Assembly: GCA_913052275.1 (NCBI GenBank)
Contig: CAJXDX010000070.1
Span: 1-8,372, forward strand
Direction of reading: 5' to 3'
DNA from: an uncultured Pseudomonadota bacterium
Lineage (GTDB): Bacteria > SAR324 > NAC60-12
DNA length: 8,372 bases
Position numbers and translations under genes: made by a program. Below, piece by piece: positions 6,085 to 8,372 of this stretch; within the stretch, counting starts at the first letter, position 1; each line of letters opens with the position of its first letter. The notes beneath the pieces are model-generated. The model was given only the letters and a program-made list of their open reading frames with translations. It did not search any database and had not been told where the DNA came from.

Positions 6085-8372
6085 ATGTTACGAAAGTTCA
6101 TTTACGGGTTATGCCTTGTGGCATTGCTTGTAATTGTCGGCGGATATGGTTATCTGCATACTAAATTGCCTCAGCGTTCCGGTGAAATAGTTCTTCCCGG
6201 TTTAAAGCATAAGGTACAAGTTTTATTCGATGAATGGGCAGTTCCTCACATCGAAGCGCAAAATGAACAGGATGCATTCTTGGCTCTTGGCTACCTGCAT
6301 GCGCAGGACCGCCTGTTCCAGCTGGAATTGATGATCCGTGTTGCCCAGGGAAGGCTTTCAGAAATTCTGGGTGAGGACATGCTTGACGCGGATCGCTATT
6401 TTCGCACCTTGGGCATCAGCCGTTTTGCAGAAACTTATGCCAAAGACTACTTCCACAAAAATCCTCAAAATGTTAAAGATGCATTAAAAGCTTATCTGTC
6501 CGGCCTGAATGCATTTGTATCTGGTGGGCCTGCACCGATTGAATTCACCCTGTTGGGAATCCCTAAACGAGAATATACCATCAAGGATTTGATCTGCACC
6601 GGTGTTTACATGTCCTATACATTCACCAACGCAGTCAGGCAGGATCCCCTGCTTAGTTATATTCACAACACATTTGGCGCAGGTTACCTTAAGGATCTTG
6701 CTGTTTACTGGCCAGAGGACGACACAAAAATCAATGTCTCAGGCAAAAGTTCAGGTTCTGCGCTTGAATTAGCAGAGCTTTCATTTGAGATTGCAAATGT
6801 GCTTTCTCAGGTTCCTCCGTTTTTTGGCAGCAACGCCTGGGCAGTTTCCGGTTCACGTACCAAATCTGGAAAAGTGATTTTGGCCAACGATCCTCATATC
6901 GGTTATGCCGCTCCTTCAACCTGGTATGAAGCACACTTGAAAACCCCGGATTGGGAACTGTATGGACATCACATAGCCGGCATACCTTTTGCCATAATTG
7001 GCCACAATCGCCGCATGGCATGGGGCGTTACCATGCTGCAAAATGATGATCTTGATTTTTATTTGGAACGCTCAAATCCTGATAATCCTGATCAAGTCTG
7101 GTTTCGTGATGACTGGGAAGACCTCAGAATAATTGAGGAAACCATCCCGGTCAGGGACAGTGAAGATTATCCGCTGCGCATTCGAATTTCAAGACATGGT
7201 CCTGTAATAAACGATGTACTGGAGCCGGTAAAAGAAAGAGTTAAGCAGCCTGTTGCGCTTTCCTGGCAGATGCTTTCGGATTTTGAAAATTCAACAGAGC
7301 AGGTTTTCTATGAGCTGGGTCATTCTAAAACCTTGGCAGATACTCAAGCTGCGGTCAGCAAACTACATGCACCTGGATTGAATATCAGCTATGGAGATGC
7401 TGAGGGCAACATTGCCTGGTGGGCAGCCGCACGGCTATTGATCCGCCCCTCTCATGTTAACTCTTTCATTTTCCTGGATGGAGCCAGCGGAAAGGACGAG
7501 TTTTCGGGCTATCGTGACTTTTCCGGAAATCCTCAATCTGTAAACCCAAACTCCGGAATTGTTTTTAATGCCAATAATCAGCCGGGAGACATGGGAACTG
7601 GACTGGAGCCCGGGTACTACGCACCCGAAACAAGGGCTCGCCGGTTAAGCCAGTTATTAAAACAGGAAAAATATGATTGGACAGCCTCAGATATGCAGCA
7701 GATCCAGCTGGATACAAAGCATACTGGAATACACCGCTTGCGGGACCACTTTTTGGAAGTATTAAATGAATCTTCCGGACGGGACAAGGTCTTCCGGAGT
7801 GCTGCAGAAACTTTTATAAACTGGGACGGAAATCATGCAAAAGATGCTGTTGGTCCAACAATTTATCACCGCCTGTTTTACCATTTAAGCATCAGTATCT
7901 TTGCTGATGAAATTGGGGAAAAGGGGACAATGGTTCTGCTCAGCACTTCGCTGGCAGATAAAAGCATACCCGGGATTCTTAGCAGCCCGGAGTCTCCATG
8001 GTGGGACAATTTGAATACAAAAGAAAAAATTGAAACCAGGCAGGAAATACTAAGTACCGCGTGGGTCAAGACAGTGCAGAGCCTTCAGCAGGATTACGGT
8101 ACGTCTGTGGAAAACTGGGAGTGGGGCAGGATACACACTCTGGAAATCCAGCACCTGCTTGGTCGTAAAAAACCATTGAATTTTTTATTCAATCTTGGCC
8201 CGTATCCTGTTCCTGGAAGCAAAGGGGTTCTGAACCAGCTGCGTCAAAAATATGGGCCGAAGGCCCTTAAAGTAAGCTCTGGTCCATCTACACGTCGAGT
8301 GATTGATTTTTCAGATGCAGAAAATTCTGATGGAATAAGCCCTACAGGACAGTCCGGTTATTTTTTTGATCC
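6085..8372 (+). CDS. penicillin acylase family (Ntn-hydrolase) protein, 3' end outside window
   Basis: The frame is open from the ATG at 6085 to the right edge (762 complete codons), so the stop lies outside. Family members are made as one chain, self-cleave to alpha and beta subunits, and hydrolyse amide bonds of acylated compounds (beta-lactams, N-acyl-homoserine lactones, acyl amino acids or peptides), usually in the periplasm. Residues 1-25 carry LRK followed by a hydrophobic helix with no clear signal-peptidase or lipobox site, suggesting export or membrane anchoring. The alpha chain has the typical ALGYLHAQDRLFQLE segment. The nucleophile is Ser249 (GSNAWAVSG; codon 6829-6831), followed by ILANDPH. 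Other conserved parts are GIPFAIIGHN and FNANNQ (494-499), which carries the likely oxyanion Asn. The last residues (SPTGQSGYFFD) are the C-terminal family motif, so perhaps 40-60 residues are missing. An in-frame TGA at 6073 makes 6085 the only upstream start. The substrate cannot be told from sequence; antibiotic resistance should not be assumed. Confidence 0.93.
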   Translation, partial: MLRKFIYGLCLVALLVIVGGYGYLHTKLPQRSGEIVLPGLKHKVQVLFDEWAVPHIEAQNEQDAFLALGYLHAQDRLFQLELMIRVAQGRLSEILGEDMLDADRYFRTLGISRFAETYAKDYFHKNPQNVKDALKAYLSGLNAFVSGGPAPIEFTLLGIPKREYTIKDLICTGVYMSYTFTNAVRQDPLLSYIHNTFGAGYLKDLAVYWPEDDTKINVSGKSSGSALELAELSFEIANVLSQVPPFFGSNAWAVSGSRTKSGKVILANDPHIGYAAPSTWYEAHLKTPDWELYGHHIAGIPFAIIGHNRRMAWGVTMLQNDDLDFYLERSNPDNPDQVWFRDDWEDLRIIEETIPVRDSEDYPLRIRISRHGPVINDVLEPVKERVKQPVALSWQMLSDFENSTEQVFYELGHSKTLADTQAAVSKLHAPGLNISYGDAEGNIAWWAAARLLIRPSHVNSFIFLDGASGKDEFSGYRDFSGNPQSVNPNSGIVFNANNQPGDMGTGLEPGYYAPETRARRLSQLLKQEKYDWTASDMQQIQLDTKHTGIHRLRDHFLEVLNESSGRDKVFRSAAETFINWDGNHAKDAVGPTIYHRLFYHLSISIFADEIGEKGTMVLLSTSLADKSIPGILSSPESPWWDNLNTKEKIETRQEILSTAWVKTVQSLQQDYGTSVENWEWGRIHTLEIQHLLGRKKPLNFLFNLGPYPVPGSKGVLNQLRQKYGPKALKVSSGPSTRRVIDFSDAENSDGISPTGQSGYFFD

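Noticed and set aside
6731..7021. Minus-strand open frame of 96 codons inside the acylase gene
   Set aside because: It is antisense to the most conserved part of the acylase (Ser249 region) and looks like a shadow of it.
6085..8372. Reading the acylase as a beta-lactam resistance gene
   Set aside because: The family acts on many acyl-amides and nothing visible in the sequence fixes the substrate.

Overview
This window is a compact bacterial chromosomal segment, moderately AT-rich, with six protein-coding genes all on the + strand. I see no RNA gene, insertion sequence, CRISPR array or phage remnant. The ParC protein resembles the short chlamydial and Bacteroidota-type subunit (GNLLTGDP before the catalytic Tyr), not the gamma-proteobacterial form. 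With the moderately low GC and the near absence of well-spaced Shine-Dalgarno sequences, this points to a Gram-negative member of the PVC superphylum (perhaps Verrucomicrobiota or Lentisphaerota) or of the FCB group. That placement is an inference from remembered family sequences and is not firm.

Left part (1-4731), housekeeping. The window opens inside serA, the long ACT-domain form of D-3-phosphoglycerate dehydrogenase (serine biosynthesis). It is followed by parC (topoisomerase IV subunit A, chromosome decatenation), rpmB (zinc-ribbon form of ribosomal protein L28) and pheA (monofunctional prephenate dehydratase, phenylalanine biosynthesis). The gaps are only about 64-74 bases, so these genes could be co-transcribed, although the parC gap holds a possible promoter. 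Two amino-acid enzymes with regulatory ACT domains thus bracket a topoisomerase and a ribosomal protein.

Right part (4732-8372), envelope and signalling. A 115-base gap with a plausible sigma-70-like promoter precedes a membrane-anchored PilZ-domain protein, a likely cyclic-di-GMP receptor. After 20 bases comes a penicillin-acylase-family N-terminal nucleophile hydrolase with an N-terminal membrane or export segment, which runs off the right edge. The close spacing suggests a two-gene operon, possibly linking second-messenger sensing at the inner membrane with hydrolysis of an acyl-amide outside it.

No gene-free stretch exceeds 300 bases. The most interesting points are the insertion with an internal repeat inside the PilZ domain, its pairing with the acylase, the non-canonical quinolone-contact residues in ParC, and the 8-codon ORF whose stop overlaps the parC start. 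I do not see a clearly new multi-gene system.
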